Shown here: positions 46,107 through 57,003 of the stretch, piece after piece | Layout: each line of letters starts with the position of its first letter | How positions within the stretch are numbered: the first letter of the stretch is position 1 | Assembly: GCF_001949145.1 (NCBI RefSeq) | Contig: NW_019091367.1 | Coordinates: 212,035-276,034 of the forward strand | Origin: Acanthaster planci | Taxonomy: Eukaryota; Echinodermata; Asteroidea; Valvatida; Acanthasteridae | Direction of reading: 5' to 3' | DNA length: 64,000 bases | Translations under genes and position numbers: made by a program | The notes under the pieces: model-generated | The model's database searches: none | The model's input: only the letters and a program-made list of their open reading frames with translations | What the model was told of the DNA's origin: nothing

Positions 46107-49100
46107 CTATGATTTAAACAAACGAACTGACGACTGGAGCGCGTATCCAGGGTAGACGTAGGACGAGGCACGACCTTTGATTGTTGCCAGGGGTCCCGTG
46201 TAGCGCCCTCTGCTCGTCTGTCCCTTTGCTATGCTGTAGGAGTTAGGAGCCGGTTGGGTTGGTTCTGAAGTTAGAAAAGAAGACACATCTTCCAAAAAGG
46301 TTGGTCCCTCCACACACTTCTTGTACTAACTGTTGAATCCCTTATTGTAATGAAACGAATGCATGGAATGCAATTATGTTTCCCAGAGACTGATTTAGTC
46401 CTTGGTGTTTCTTTTTGTGAGTGAAATCAGTGAAACGAAAAGGTGGAATTCGGCCTGGGTGATGGAAGTGAGTCAAGGGTATCCAGTCTAATTTAGATTT
46501 GAACACCTGTCTAATGATTTCGATGTGGATGAGGAACAGTCCATGGTGGAAGTCCCCTCAAGGATTGTACTTTTTGAACTGTGGCATGACAAAAAGTCAT
46601 TGAGTGCCTCCCACAAACTGATGGTTTTCAAGTTATCCCTTCCTCCAAAAAATGAGGGTCATACCTAGTGGCACTTTGCTGATTTATTACGAGTGCAACC
46701 GATACTTGTTCCATGGAGCTGAGAAGAGAATATCGCTTATCAAATTTAAATATGTAGTAAACATCTTGAAGCCAGTCACAGGTATTATTGCCTGACATTT
46801 TGGACTGGGAGCCTGTTACTATACCATAAGCAAATATGTTCTACTTCAGCAGCTCCGTGGAAGCGGCTCATTGTCTTTTGGTTCATACTTCGAAGCCCGT
46901 TCCAACGTTTAATCATGCTGTACTTTGGCCCATCATTGGTGTCTAATGGAGGATTATATGCAGTAGGCCCTGGGTTCTCGTTCTCTGGAAAGTTGAAAGA
47001 CGTGAACATGTCAGAAGTGTATTTTCAATTCAATAAGGTCATAGTGAATGATTTGCGTGCAGTTATGAACCCTTTTTCATCTTGCATAATGGAGGACAAC
47101 GTTATCTACGGATGGAGGGCGAAGTGCACAGTGAAAAATCCTATAAACAAGAGGATGAGGTGCCCATGCTGCACACAAAATTGGGGTCGCCAGAAAGGTC
47201 ACTGGAGAACAGAGGAACGTGAACATCGAGATGGAACTGTAATTATTGCTAATTGCATTTACGTCTTGGCAAAAACAGTTTGATAAACCGTACTCACTAT
47301 GTGGAGGGTGGCAACGCTTAGCCATGGAGAATTCTGGTGCCTTTTTGCCGTCGGGTCGGTGACTGACACGAATGTCGTAATGGTTTGCTCCCGGTACATC
47401 ATCTATGACGTCGAGAAAATCATTTACAAGTTTGAAACAAAAAGTATCATTGTTCTTCGTGAATGACACTATAATCTTGCTGCTGACAATCGAGACGTCG
47501 AGGGAAGTTGCCGAAGAGCTGAAATCTGTTCTTCGCAAGTTCAGTACAATTGGTGTTATTTCGATACGTAGTATAAGTTCTAAATTTTTTCCTTTAACGG
47601 GTATCCACCTCGGCAGAAGCACCCCCTCATCAGTTGAAAAGAGCCGCGTTGGTCAGGAGTGTTCATTTTGTTGGTACTGATGCAACGGCAACGCTTGGGT
47701 TTCCTGGTCGTTCAAGTTCGTGAGCCAGAGATGCGTAGTTGGTTATTACCAAAGGAGCATCCGTTGTTAAGGAAATTGCGCCCTCTTTCCAGCGAACTCG
47801 AGGCCCATATCGGATTAAGATGAAGCGGGAATTGAACTTGTAAACTTGCACTGTCGCCGTGGGCAATTCGCAAGGGGAATTAAACGCTGAAATGCTGCCA
47901 GTTTGCAGGAGCTGGCAATGTTGCAAAAAGTACAACCAAAGAACGACAGAGTGACAAAACACCTATGCTTGGTGTTTAGGTAACTTACTTGTCTTTGATC
48001 TGGGTCGTGACCCCATAGAAAAAGCAGGGTAATCGTTGTCTGTGAACCGCCTGGGACTATGGTAGGTTCCAGGACCTGGTGTGGTGTCAGGTGCTACAAA
48101 ACACAGCATAATGGATCATTATTTGTGAATGTGTAAATGACTTGGGAAATAAGGAATGATTGATAATAATCGCTGTTGCTGAATGAACTCCGGCCAATAT
48201 TTGCAATGACCCGCAGATATAGTTCGTCAGTCTGGAGCCACATTTGGCTGATGGAACAATATGACTGATCAAACATTTTATAAGGTGTCACTGTAACAGT
48301 GTAATTGATACGGTGTTCGGTAGATGTGTATGTTTTTACAGCACAACAAATCTCCACTTCTCCGTTTTCATAATCTTCTTACCAAACATCTTCAGGAGTG
48401 ACTTTTTTAAAAAAGCAGCTTGCATCTTCTTAACAAATGCTATTTGAGAAATCAGGGGCAAAGGATAACCGTAACTTTTGTGACATTTGCCCGCAAAGCA
48501 ATTAGTTGCAAAGGGGTATTTTGTTCTCTTTTGATCTCCCGGAGAGGGTTTTAAGCCGAAGTTCGCTCCATTGCCGCTTAATCATACGAAAGAGCAGTTG
48601 CCCGTAACTGACCATGAGCTGGGTATTTCAGAATATCTGGAAAGCACGGCTTGCAGAATTTCCGGCAGGAGAACCTAGGAGATGTGGGTAAAGTGTTGTC
48701 TGTGGGCTTGTAGTGCGCTGGGCTTGGCCACGTCTTCACTGTAAAGAGTGAAAAGGTTATTGTATGTATCTGAATGGTTTGGATAAAACTGGAAATGGAC
48801 AGAGGTCTTTTCAAATTTCATTGGATCAAATGCTATTATATTAAACTCAGATTTTCAACCTAATCTGAATGTGCAAGCGCGGATCCAGGGGGTGGGGTTG
48901 AACCCCCTCCCGACACACAGATGAAATCCATCAAGATTTATTATTTCTGACCGCATAAGTATCCATCTATTGTATTATCTACATGTATATGTACTTTGTG
49001 ACATAGAAAAATTCTGATAGGTCTGATTCCCCTTGGATAAATTTCTGCATCTGCCCGTGGTGTGCTCAGCCATTCTACGTGATAGTATAAACTCTCTATG

Positions 49101-52100
49101 ATGGCATATTCGATGACTTTCAGAATGAATATAGAAGAATTATATTTCAAACCATGTACTTTAGAACATATTGATGAAACAAAAAATAATGGTGGCGACA
49201 TACAATCTCTTCCCTGTGTTATCGAAATCTTTTGTTTTAAAACTGTTCTTGCGTGTTTACTTAGTTTGAATAAGTCATTTAATTCGGTCCATCGGGTTCC
49301 CCTTCCCTTTGGATGAACGTTCCATGCTCGATACAATCATTTTATTTACTCACACGTGGGTGAAAATGGTCGGTATGTGACAGTAGCAACTGGCGCATCA
49401 GAACGGCGCAGTGGGTCCCTTAAAGTATACGTATTGGGACTTGGCACCCAATTCTCTGGTTATGCACAAGAAAATGGCCGATGTATAAGGTAAAAAGTAA
49501 TTGATTGTACCAAAAGTCACAAGGGCCTTCCCTGACCAGTCGGTAGCTTTAAAAATAATAGGTGACTTTACGATTATTCTTTGGGTTTTATTTGGCACAT
49601 GCATGCATGCATTCAAATGCTTCAGGTGACAGTGTTCCACTGATTAATTTTTGAAATGTTTACACATCACTTCCAAGCCTTTTTTATTTTTTGAATGAAT
49701 AAAAAGTCATTGTTTTTTTTCTTTAAAAGACAGATTATGATGAAATAAAATGACTGGAAAATAAGTTCTTGTCAAACTCTGAAAAGGCAAAGTACATATG
49801 ATGGCAAATGTCATTTCCACTCTTGAACTTTCCAGAATAGTGACCTTACTTGGATGAGGGGGGGGGACATTCAAAACACAAGATCTTAGTCTTAATTAAG
49901 ACTTTTCCGTCAGACCTCTATTAGTTTAAACATTTACATCTTACTCTGTTCGAGTGGCTGGCGGCTTCGTATTGCCATGGCAACCCCTGTACCAATTGTG
50001 GTTCCCACATCATACACGTTTGGAGCTGGATAATCCGTCACTTTAAGGAAAAATAAGCGAGAAAAAAAAATTGACATTCACATCCCTGAAGACGACAGGC
50101 CAACATCATTAAACATGGCTATTCATATTTTTGCCACGATTACCTTACATTCTGGACAAATACAAAATCGTACGGCTGAAATTAATTGTTAGTTTGGAAG
50201 AGATTTCTACTTGGAGATTTATAGGAACACGTTTTCCTGGAGGTTTGTGTTAATTTATTCCATCAACAATCACCATGAGTTGTGGTGGAACTGTCTTCAG
50301 TTACACATTAATGCATTAACTTATGTTCAGGTTCAACATTTACTTACTTAAACTTGGATTATGTGCAACAAGATGAAAAGAAAATAGGTTTCTGAAAGTT
50401 GCACTCAGTCACATATTATATATGCAAATTTCCACATCACATCTGGTTTATTGACGTCATTGGTTTTTGTCTGCAATTTTCACTTGCATTTCAATTTTCA
50501 CTCTTGTATCCACAAGATCAGGATGAATGTTTGTGATGGATTTTTAGTCGATAGTTTGTATTATCCCGTTGAAAAAAAATAGTCGCAGTGAATTATTGTC
50601 TGGGGAAAAACTATGAAGAACAAAGATGTCCTGTGATAAAAATAGCAGGTGCTTGGATTGAGCCCAATCCTTTCAGTACTTACTTGTCGCTTAATTTCGA
50701 GAAAAACCCTATGATCAAAAGCTAGACACATTCTGATTCCAATAAACACACCTTGCTGCCACTTCGCTGGTAGCCGCTTCGATAGCGAATACGCTGCTCC
50801 CTGCTGACCTTCTTGTATGGTATATCCTGCAGGCCCAGGGCCCAGGGTCTTGTTGCAAGTTTTGCGGCTGGTGCCGAACGATTTGTGAATCCTATCGTTG
50901 AGGGCGTGTGACTCAGGGTGATAGTAACTGGAGCTAGGGGTCTGGACACCTGTAATGGGCAGGTTCGAGCGACCAACGTATTTTACTACGCTTCGACCAA
51001 CGTCGCCCCCTCAGATGGTCGACTGGATCGACAATCTGAGGGTTGGTCATGCCGCTGGATAGCAACAGCCGATTTTATTTATCAGAACAGAGGGAGCCAT
51101 TACAATGAAAAAAAATAATGAGATGTCAGACACCTGTAGAATAGACCGACTGCACCCACTAAGTCACGTGACCTATAGTGGTTGTTAAATAAATTTCAAC
51201 AAACACGGTGTCCACGAAAAGCAAAGTGTTCATAAGTGTCATTTATTAATCATAGATACTAAACCAAGGTATCTCTGTGTGCTTCTTAACCGCGCACTGC
51301 TTCCGTAGGCATGCTGAGGACACCAAAGCAAAGGTTAACACCAGGAACAACATTATTGCTAAGCGTGCGAATAGCCCCTTTGGAAGTGACCCAACCACAA
51401 GCCGGACAGCAGCACTGGCACTATGTTTCTCAGCGGCAGAGTATGTCAGTCCAGCAGTGTGGAACCGCTCAACCCATGTGATGCGTAGGTGGATATTGCA
51501 TTGAAAGCAACTTGCAGAATAATCACAAGATGCCTGAAACCAACCAGAGTTGAATGTCTGTACAATCTGTCTGGCAGAGACCCCACCTTAAAGACGCGAA
51601 AAAACAACTTCCGTTGAACGCTACAAGGCCGAAGTTGACCCGCAACACCCTTTATACAACCATCAGCGAGTACAAAAGTGGCTTAAAAGCAGGCGTAGTT
51701 TTATGGAACTTGAGCCATCTCCACCAGCCAGAAGACCATTGAAGCAAATGGCACGAGGACACCACCAACCATAATGTAACCTGGAAATCCCTGAACCGCC
51801 TCCGTACTGGTGTAGGGCCTCACTTCATAAGTAAGGTTTCTAAGAGTCCAGTAGGTGTGACTGGTGAGGTTTAGACAATGGCCCACATGCTCATATGCGT
51901 AGGAGATAGATGCAGTGAACAGGACCTGCAGAAGGCAACTGACACAGTACTGGGGAAGGCGAGGAGAAGACAGGACGTCATTGGACGCACGAACAAATGA
52001 ACTAAACGTAAAGCCAACAGCAGGTGGCGTAGTCAGCCCGGTTATGTGCTGGGTACTATACCGTGAATTGGCTTTATTGTTTGTAAACAACACTCAAAAC

Positions 52101-55100
52101 ACACAATGATATAGGGATTGACACTACAGGTCATGTGATTTAGCGGGCGGAATTGGTCTATTGCAGCCAAAATATGACTGACGATGAGATTTTGCAAATT
52201 GGTCCACTGGGGTCTTTCGAGTGTGATTGTATTGCGAATGTGCATTGTTAGCACTTGACCAGTGTTCGAACGATAGTTTTAGCTAGAACATGCCATAGTT
52301 ATAATTAATCAGGTTTACCTATTGAAATATAATGTAAAGTTCCATCTTTTACGTCGTCAAATTATTTTTACTACTTCCTGATAAACCCTAAGACTAATTA
52401 TTAACAATTTATAATATCTCAGAATTACGGTGTACTCAGTTTCTCCAGTTATGATCCCAATTAGAGTGACAGGTTGTTCTCGGCTCTCAATGCAGAGGTT
52501 AACAGTTCAACCCGTCTAGAAGTTGTAGTTCTTAAGTATGCGAGTCACGTGCAAGATTCTTGTCCATTGGAGAACTAAACCGTGGCCTGTATACCGGCAC
52601 ATCGCTTGACATTATTCCGATTGTCTGGGGAGAAAGATTTTTGCTCACCGTGCGTATCGACTGGTTGCACCAAGCAGTTGGGATGGCCTACATTGACTCC
52701 GTCCAAATGGCGAGACGCGGCGCTAATCTTAGGCGCATCTTTTCCGGTGTCTTTGTATGTAACCCGGTATCCGGCCGGTCCGGGACTGCATGTCAGGTGG
52801 TGAGAAGCTGAAAGACAAACATTATTGTCAGGAAGGACATCTGACGATGACAAGTTCACTGAATATACGGGAAGTTCTCCGACCTTTATAAAGATAACCG
52901 GTTTCAACTACCGTCAATGTAAAACAATTTCAGTGACATTAAAAGATGTAATAAACAAATAATGGGGCGGAATTGTTGATAGTTAAAACTCTCTCTGTTC
53001 ATGGTGTGGCATTTAAGTGATGACGAAGCCAAGCGATTCGCTGGGAGCTTTTTGAACTGATGATCAACACAACTTAGAGTCAGTGGAAAATGGTGATGGA
53101 AATGAAACAGAAAATTACACAGATCATGGACCTCAAGCTGGACCAAGAGAGGGCGCAGTTTTCTAAATAATGGAGGTTGCTTTGGTCGGAACTGAATTCC
53201 GCTTTGGTCACATCGTTACCAAAAAGACACTTCCGACCAATAAGACTCGCTTCAATCGATGAGGGCGTACTACTGGTCGACGCGGAATGGGATGATGCTG
53301 AAGTGTTGGAACAATGGTGTACGCAATTTTGACGATTGGGTCGATAGAGGCGACAATATGTGACTCACGTTTGGTGCCGTGAGGGCAAGTCTGCCCTTTT
53401 TCTTTCAGCGTTTTCTTCTTTCCTTTCCAGTTTAATTCTCCTGAGGTATTGTAGTCCGCTGGACCAGGTATGGGAGGGGCTATGCGGAAAAAATTCTCAT
53501 GAACAAATCATATCGTCACATAAGTGGCACCCATAGAGAATGGCTGCGCAATCCATGTTTCTTCAGTCCAACGCAAGATGATTACTTTTACTCATTAATG
53601 AAAGCCATGAAATGAAATACAATCTGAAAGTTTTATAAAGAGGCATAAATTAATTTTCAGCCGTTCCAAAAATCTCTTCATTGGATAAAACCCCATAGAT
53701 GACAGCTTTACCAGAAAATCACCTTAATAAGGGGACTATGAGCCTCAAGCTGGACCAAGAGAGGGCGCAATTTTCTTAATAACTTGGGCCGCGGGTGAGG
53801 CCACTGATCTCTGTACACTGGATAGGCAGCTCCGCTCCGCGACTGCGCGGCCATCTTAAGCTATTCAATACAATGGCAGTTTCCAAGTCACCGACGTTAG
53901 CGCCATGCATGAATGCACTTAGTGAATGGACTGAAGTTGGAGGCCAATGTATTGAATATCCTAAGATGGCCGCGCAGTCACTTCAATTCACACAAGTCAT
54001 GGGCATTTACTTCTGAGCTGCATATCCAGTGTATAGAGATCAGTGGTGGGAAGTAAACCTCGCTGGTTGACGAACGAATATGATGTGAACACATTAAGGT
54101 CACATCGCTACCTACAAAGCGAACACTCTCAAACAATATGGGTCTTATCAACCGACGAGGGGGTGCTTCTGCTCGTGGCGGATATTATGTCCGGACATGA
54201 CGTCCTGAGTAACTCCCCGCTAAAATGGCATTTTTCCAGGAGAAAACGACTTATAGCCCTTCATACCTTTTACTTGCTTGGTTCGTCCAACGATCGAGAA
54301 TTGTGGCCTCGTTCTTGCTGTGAGGTCAATTTTAGGTTCATAATCAGCTGGCCCCGGAAGAGGAATTGCTACATCACGAACGATTTAAAAGTCGTATAGT
54401 TTTTGTGAGCTGATATTACCAACCGAGGTTCTCGTTATTTTATCCAATTAGAACAGTTCCCATGAAACATAATTAGAGGAGTAAATGTAACCCGATTCAA
54501 TTAGACACAACTAAGTTTTGCTTATCATTCCAGCCAGCTGCATTTTGCAAACTTCGTTTGGAAAAAGCGCACTTACCGAGTTGCGTTAATGGCTTCCCGT
54601 CTTTCGGGACGAGATATTCCCCCATAGCTGTCCGTTGGATGAAAACACCTGATTCATTGGAGAAAATTTTTGGTGCAGTGCGATTGAACAGAATAGCAAA
54701 TTCACAAGAAATGAATGGATTCCCAAACGGGGCTTTTTCGTTTCTTTGCTTTAAATTCGATTAGCATTCGCAAAGAATGGAATCGGTCCTTTTTGGAGAA
54801 ACGACTTGATCCAAATCATCATGGTAGAGTTTATTTAAATGCACTGGTTTCGAAACCCCATTTCGATTAACTCTTTAGTCTCATTTTGTTACAAAAAAAA
54901 TAAACGTACCTGCGGCCAAAGTTGAGATGGCAAATATTTGACTAGCATACTGCGTATTTGGTCTAAAAAATCTCGAATTACAGAATGAACACTTTTATAA
55001 CTTCAAATCTGAATGCCTTTACGTGCATCGTGATGACTACTACTACTCACCATCTATTTGTTCCGCATTCTCGTCACCTCCTTCCTCATCTGGTTGTTGC

Positions 55101-55228
55101 CGCCCATCTTTTGTCCTGGGAAATAATTCATTTATGGTCTCCATTTTCCTTAGATCGTGGATTTGATAAAGAAGCCATCCACGGTTTATTTTAATTTCAT
55201 GGTCATTTAAGTTAGTTGTCGATGTCAT
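46107..55228 (-). CDS. Sperm-tail PG-rich repeat (STPGR/ODF3-like) ciliary protein
   Basis: Twelve exons on the minus strand: 55051-55228, 54577-54627, 54267-54368, 53369-53479, 52649-52807, 50752-50949, 49945-50040, 48613-48738, 47989-48093, 47298-47402, 46889-46984 and 46107-46264 (TAG). All have AG/GT borders, and every junction falls after the first base of a codon, giving 494 residues. After an acidic N-terminal exon, ten PG-type repeats follow at about residues 81, 115, 156, 238, 271, 303, 346, 379, 415 and 447. Examples are PGPADYEP, PGPAGYRV, PGPGTYHS and PGPTAYNP, each followed by an AP.FSM.R or PKYSM.KR-like motif. The family (ODF3/SHIPPO, now CIMAP) binds ciliary and sperm-tail doublet microtubules. 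Start is taken at MTSTT; an in-frame Met 48 bp upstream (55276) is the alternative. One exon each is weakly supported at its acceptor (54627 and 47402). Which vertebrate paralogue it matches is open. Confidence 0.85.
47707..47812 (-). repeat. Dispersed repeat, CTGGACCAAGAG family, inverted copy
   Basis: The minus strand reads gagggcgcaatttccttaac followed by aacggatgctcctttggtaa. It lies in an intron of the STPGR gene. Confidence 0.55.
51265..52010 (+). mobile_element. Non-LTR retrotransposon fragment (RT 3' end)
   Basis: Broken + strand coding remnant. NNIIAKRANSPFGSDPTTSR then TAALALCFSAAEYVSPAVWNRS resembles the end of the reverse transcriptase of non-LTR elements (LRT.ALALCYS.AEYA.PVW.RS). 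Further on are CTICLAETPP-like residues, LNRLRTGVG and a C-terminal tail. Several stops and frame shifts are present, and the 5' part is missing. It lies antisense in an STPGR intron. A membrane-protein-like minus-strand frame over 51701-52093 is its shadow. Confidence 0.7.
53131..53285 (+). repeat. Dispersed repeat, CTGGACCAAGAG family
   Basis: Starts cctcaagctggaccaagaga, followed by gttgctttggtcggaactga, and ends near gagggcgtactactggtc. It is close to the copy at 53743 in sequence. Confidence 0.7.
53743..54185 (+). repeat. Dispersed repeat, CTGGACCAAGAG family, split copy
   Basis: The left part (cctcaagctggaccaagaga to cttaataac) and the right part (cgctggttgacgaacg to ggtgcttctgctcgtgg) belong to one copy, separated by the MITE at 53801-54046. 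A short stretch around the junctions does not match other copies, so some sequence was lost or altered at insertion. Confidence 0.65.
53801..54046. mobile_element. Nested long-arm MITE
   Basis: A 246-bp element. Outer arms 53801-53832 (ccactgatctctgtacactg..) and 54015-54046 are inverted repeats with few mismatches. Inner arms 53844-53876 (tgcgcggccatcttaag..) and 53944-53976 are also inverted, with about four mismatches over 33 bp. It is inserted within a copy of another repeat, in an intron of the STPGR gene. Confidence 0.88.
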
Positions 55229-55302
55229 ACGTTCTGTGTTTTTTTTATGTGAGATGCGCCTTGGCAGAATATTCAAGTTTCTACGAAGCGCGACGCGATT
55301 AC

Positions 55303-55310
55303 GTCGCCAT
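55303..55310 (+). promoter_or_regulatory. RFX (X-box) half-site-like motif
   Basis: GTCGCCAT matches the left half of the X-box consensus (GTYGCCAT..RGYAAC), about 80 bp upstream of the STPGR start codon. X-boxes drive ciliary genes. The right half (cagaattg) is poor, so this is only suggestive. Confidence 0.25.
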
Positions 55311-56387
55311 CAGAATTGCGCGCGCGAAATACAAAGAGACAAGACGCACCAATCCTGCATGTTGTCTTCCCCGACGCGCTCACACCTTAGTTTGCTTGCA
55401 AAACTGAATTTTTTTTAATTCAAGAAATTCAAGCGAGTCGAAGACGAATCCAGACCCAAATTTAAGGACGGGGAGGGCCGAGAGTGGGATTTATTATTTT
55501 TTTTATTTATCCTTTGAAGGACTTCTGACTAGGCTACGATAAGGGCTTTTTTTACACATCCTTTGAGTGGAGGGAAATGGAAAAAAATGGCTATATTTAA
55601 AACATGGTTTCTTTTCGATCCAAAATTGCTTGGTATACTCTTTCAGTTCACTCTTCTATGGTTCGCAAGGCTTCCCTGATCACCGTGGTTTCCCTCATTC
55701 TATAGTTATTTATTTCTCTAACATGGATCCATTTGAGATGGAAGCCAGTTTTCAAAGTCGATTGCTATCGTTGCGTATATAGAGTCAGAGTAGTATCTAA
55801 ATGGTGATAGTCATCCTTGACCTTGATTTTCAAGGGGGGTCTGAAAGTATATTTTAAATATAATTTGCATATCACGCCTGAAAATGTGCAATATATCAAT
55901 ATATATGATCCAAATTATCGTCAGGTGCATGGGGAAAATGAAACCAGTCATTCGAAGAACTGTCATTAAAAAAAGAACTATTCCATCAAAAATTCCACAC
56001 CATGGACACATTAATAACACGCCTTTCAATTTAGACATTTGTTACAAGGCCCCCCTTGTAATTAAAAAGCAATGTATAGTGAATGATCGTTGACTTTTTT
56101 TACTCGGGTGTGGTATATTGTGTTTGTGGTTTGGTATGTCTGGAAGGGATTAAAAAGTAGGCACAAAATATTAATTTAGACGCCCGCTCCCGTAGTACAG
56201 TACACATATAGTGCGTTCATTTCATATTTCTCTTTGAGACTATCTTATTCTGTAATCTATAATCTATTCCATTCTTGTATATCACATGAAACCAGTATTA
56301 TAACGATTTTTAATGCTTAAATGCTGCTCCTATGGGGCATTAAACATAGAAAAGTGGGCCTTTATTGTTTGTGAATGGTGATAAGGC

Positions 56388-56580
56388 TCCCTGGAGCATC
56401 ACTGAGACCCTCCATGGGTCCGCTTGCTCCTTCCGGATGTCGATCAGTGTTCCTCAGTTGGTTCACTGACCCCAGAACGCGTCTAATGGATGGAGTGAAC
56501 CAGTGTTGGGATCATTGGTCGACATCCACTCGTGTGAAACAAACAGGCCCCCATAGAGTATTCCAGAGGTCGCTCTGAGA
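56388..56580. repeat. Worn inverted repeat
   Basis: The segment ggatgtcgatcagtgttcct.. (56436 on) pairs imperfectly with the complement of ..gatcattggtcgacatcc (56510-56527). The complementarity continues weakly outward. It is probably an old foldback element. Confidence 0.4.
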
Positions 56581-57003
56581 GAATTCCATTAATATTTCTA
56601 CCTCCAAGCAGTAACGAATTGCCTGTTAATGTTCAATGGAAAGAACAATTATAATCAATGACACTGAAATGATCTGTTTTGTAACTTCGCTAATATAATT
56701 ATCTATGCACTCATGAAAATGGTTTATTTGTATATTGGACCTTTATTTAATACAATTCGATTGTTAGCAGCCATAATGGGCTGTCTGTTGTGGCAAAGAG
56801 GCCCAATTCATTGTGCGCAACCCTACCGTACTAAATCGGCCGCATCTGTAATTTGGCGCAAAGATCATCGGTCGTGTTTTGTAACAGAGGGCGCTATTCT
56901 GCACAAGCTCACTTGCAATGATTTTAGAAATGTGCATTCGAAGCCACCGTATTTTAATTAAAAATCCCAATCAACATCCGGGCATTATTCAGATCATGTC
57001 AAC

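Larger units (their letters stand above)
55229..57003. other. Divergent promoter region, STPGR and RSBN1
   Basis: The two genes start on opposite strands 1.8 kb apart. CpG-rich sequence just upstream of the STPGR start (55280-55380) and the stretch 56800-57000 before RSBN1 are the likely promoters. No TATA box is evident for either. The middle is AT-rich with one weak inverted repeat (56388-56580). Confidence 0.45.

Noticed and set aside
47077-47622. 181-codon minus-strand frame
   Set aside because: Only 47298-47402 is a real exon of the STPGR gene; the rest is intron read-through on both sides.
51701-52093. 130-codon minus-strand frame with hydrophobic stretches, first read as an SLC6-like transporter end
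   Set aside because: The opposite strand carries reverse-transcriptase landmarks of a non-LTR element over the same bases; no splice context supports the transporter.
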